A DNA stretch of 6,343 nt from Methylobacter sp. (lineage in GTDB: Bacteria > Pseudomonadota > Gammaproteobacteria > Methylococcales > Methylomonadaceae). The stretch lies in NCBI GenBank assembly GCA_003158415.1, contig PMJA01000331.1, positions 2,237 to 8,579 on the forward strand, given 5' to 3'. Position 1 is the stretch's first letter. Each line of letters starts with the position of its first letter. The position numbers and the translations under genes were made by a program. Below the pieces are notes generated by a model, which was not told where the DNA came from, did no database searches, and saw only the letters and a program-made list of their open reading frames with translations. Of the stretch, positions 5,936 through 6,343 are shown one piece after another.

Positions 5936-6343
<408 letters not shown>

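Overview
The window is an internal segment of a molybdenum-nitrogenase (nif) operon, and every convincing gene lies on the minus strand. In transcription order (right to left) it holds: the C-terminal part of nifH (cut by the right edge), nifD, nifK, nifT, a small 2x[4Fe-4S] FdxN-type ferredoxin, nifY (NifX/NafY-type cofactor-binding protein), a small conserved protein I associate with DUF6129, an LRV repeat protein with an N-terminal Fe-S cysteine motif, and the start of an unrecognised protein (cut by the left edge).

Organism: NifD and NifK are collinear in numbering with the Azotobacter vinelandii proteins, with ligand residues at identical positions. The H-D-K-T-(Fdx)-Y-small protein-LRV order resembles gammaproteobacterial nif clusters. 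Two different palindromic repeats interrupt the structural genes, of kinds I associate with methanotroph (Methylococcales) genomes and some other bacteria. The best guess is a diazotrophic gammaproteobacterium, plausibly a methanotroph such as Methylomonas or Methylobacter. The order-level guess is inference.

Layout: the right half (2637-6343) encodes the nitrogenase structural proteins. The gaps after nifH (97-102 bp class), nifD (143 bp) and nifK (132 bp) each hold a strong stem-loop. The nifH-nifD gap has a simple 29-base hairpin of the type known to protect or segment nifH mRNA. The nifD-nifK gap has a REP-like palindrome, and the nifK-nifT gap has a MITE-like C/G-run element of about 104 bp. 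From nifT leftward the genes are packed with gaps of 2, 4, -4, 12 and 10 bases, so they look like one translationally linked block.

How the genes work together: NifH (Fe protein) passes electrons to the NifDK MoFe protein. NifY probably holds apo-NifDK or FeMo-co during maturation. The ferredoxin is a likely low-potential electron carrier for nitrogenase or for cofactor assembly. NifT, the DUF6129-like protein, LRV and the leftmost protein are conserved nif companions without a settled function. No nif promoter is visible; it should lie upstream of nifH, beyond the right edge. I see no tRNA, rRNA, CRISPR array, complete transposase gene or broken gene. The window is mostly a conventional nif operon. 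Its open points are the uncharacterised accessory genes at the left and the repeats within the structural operon.
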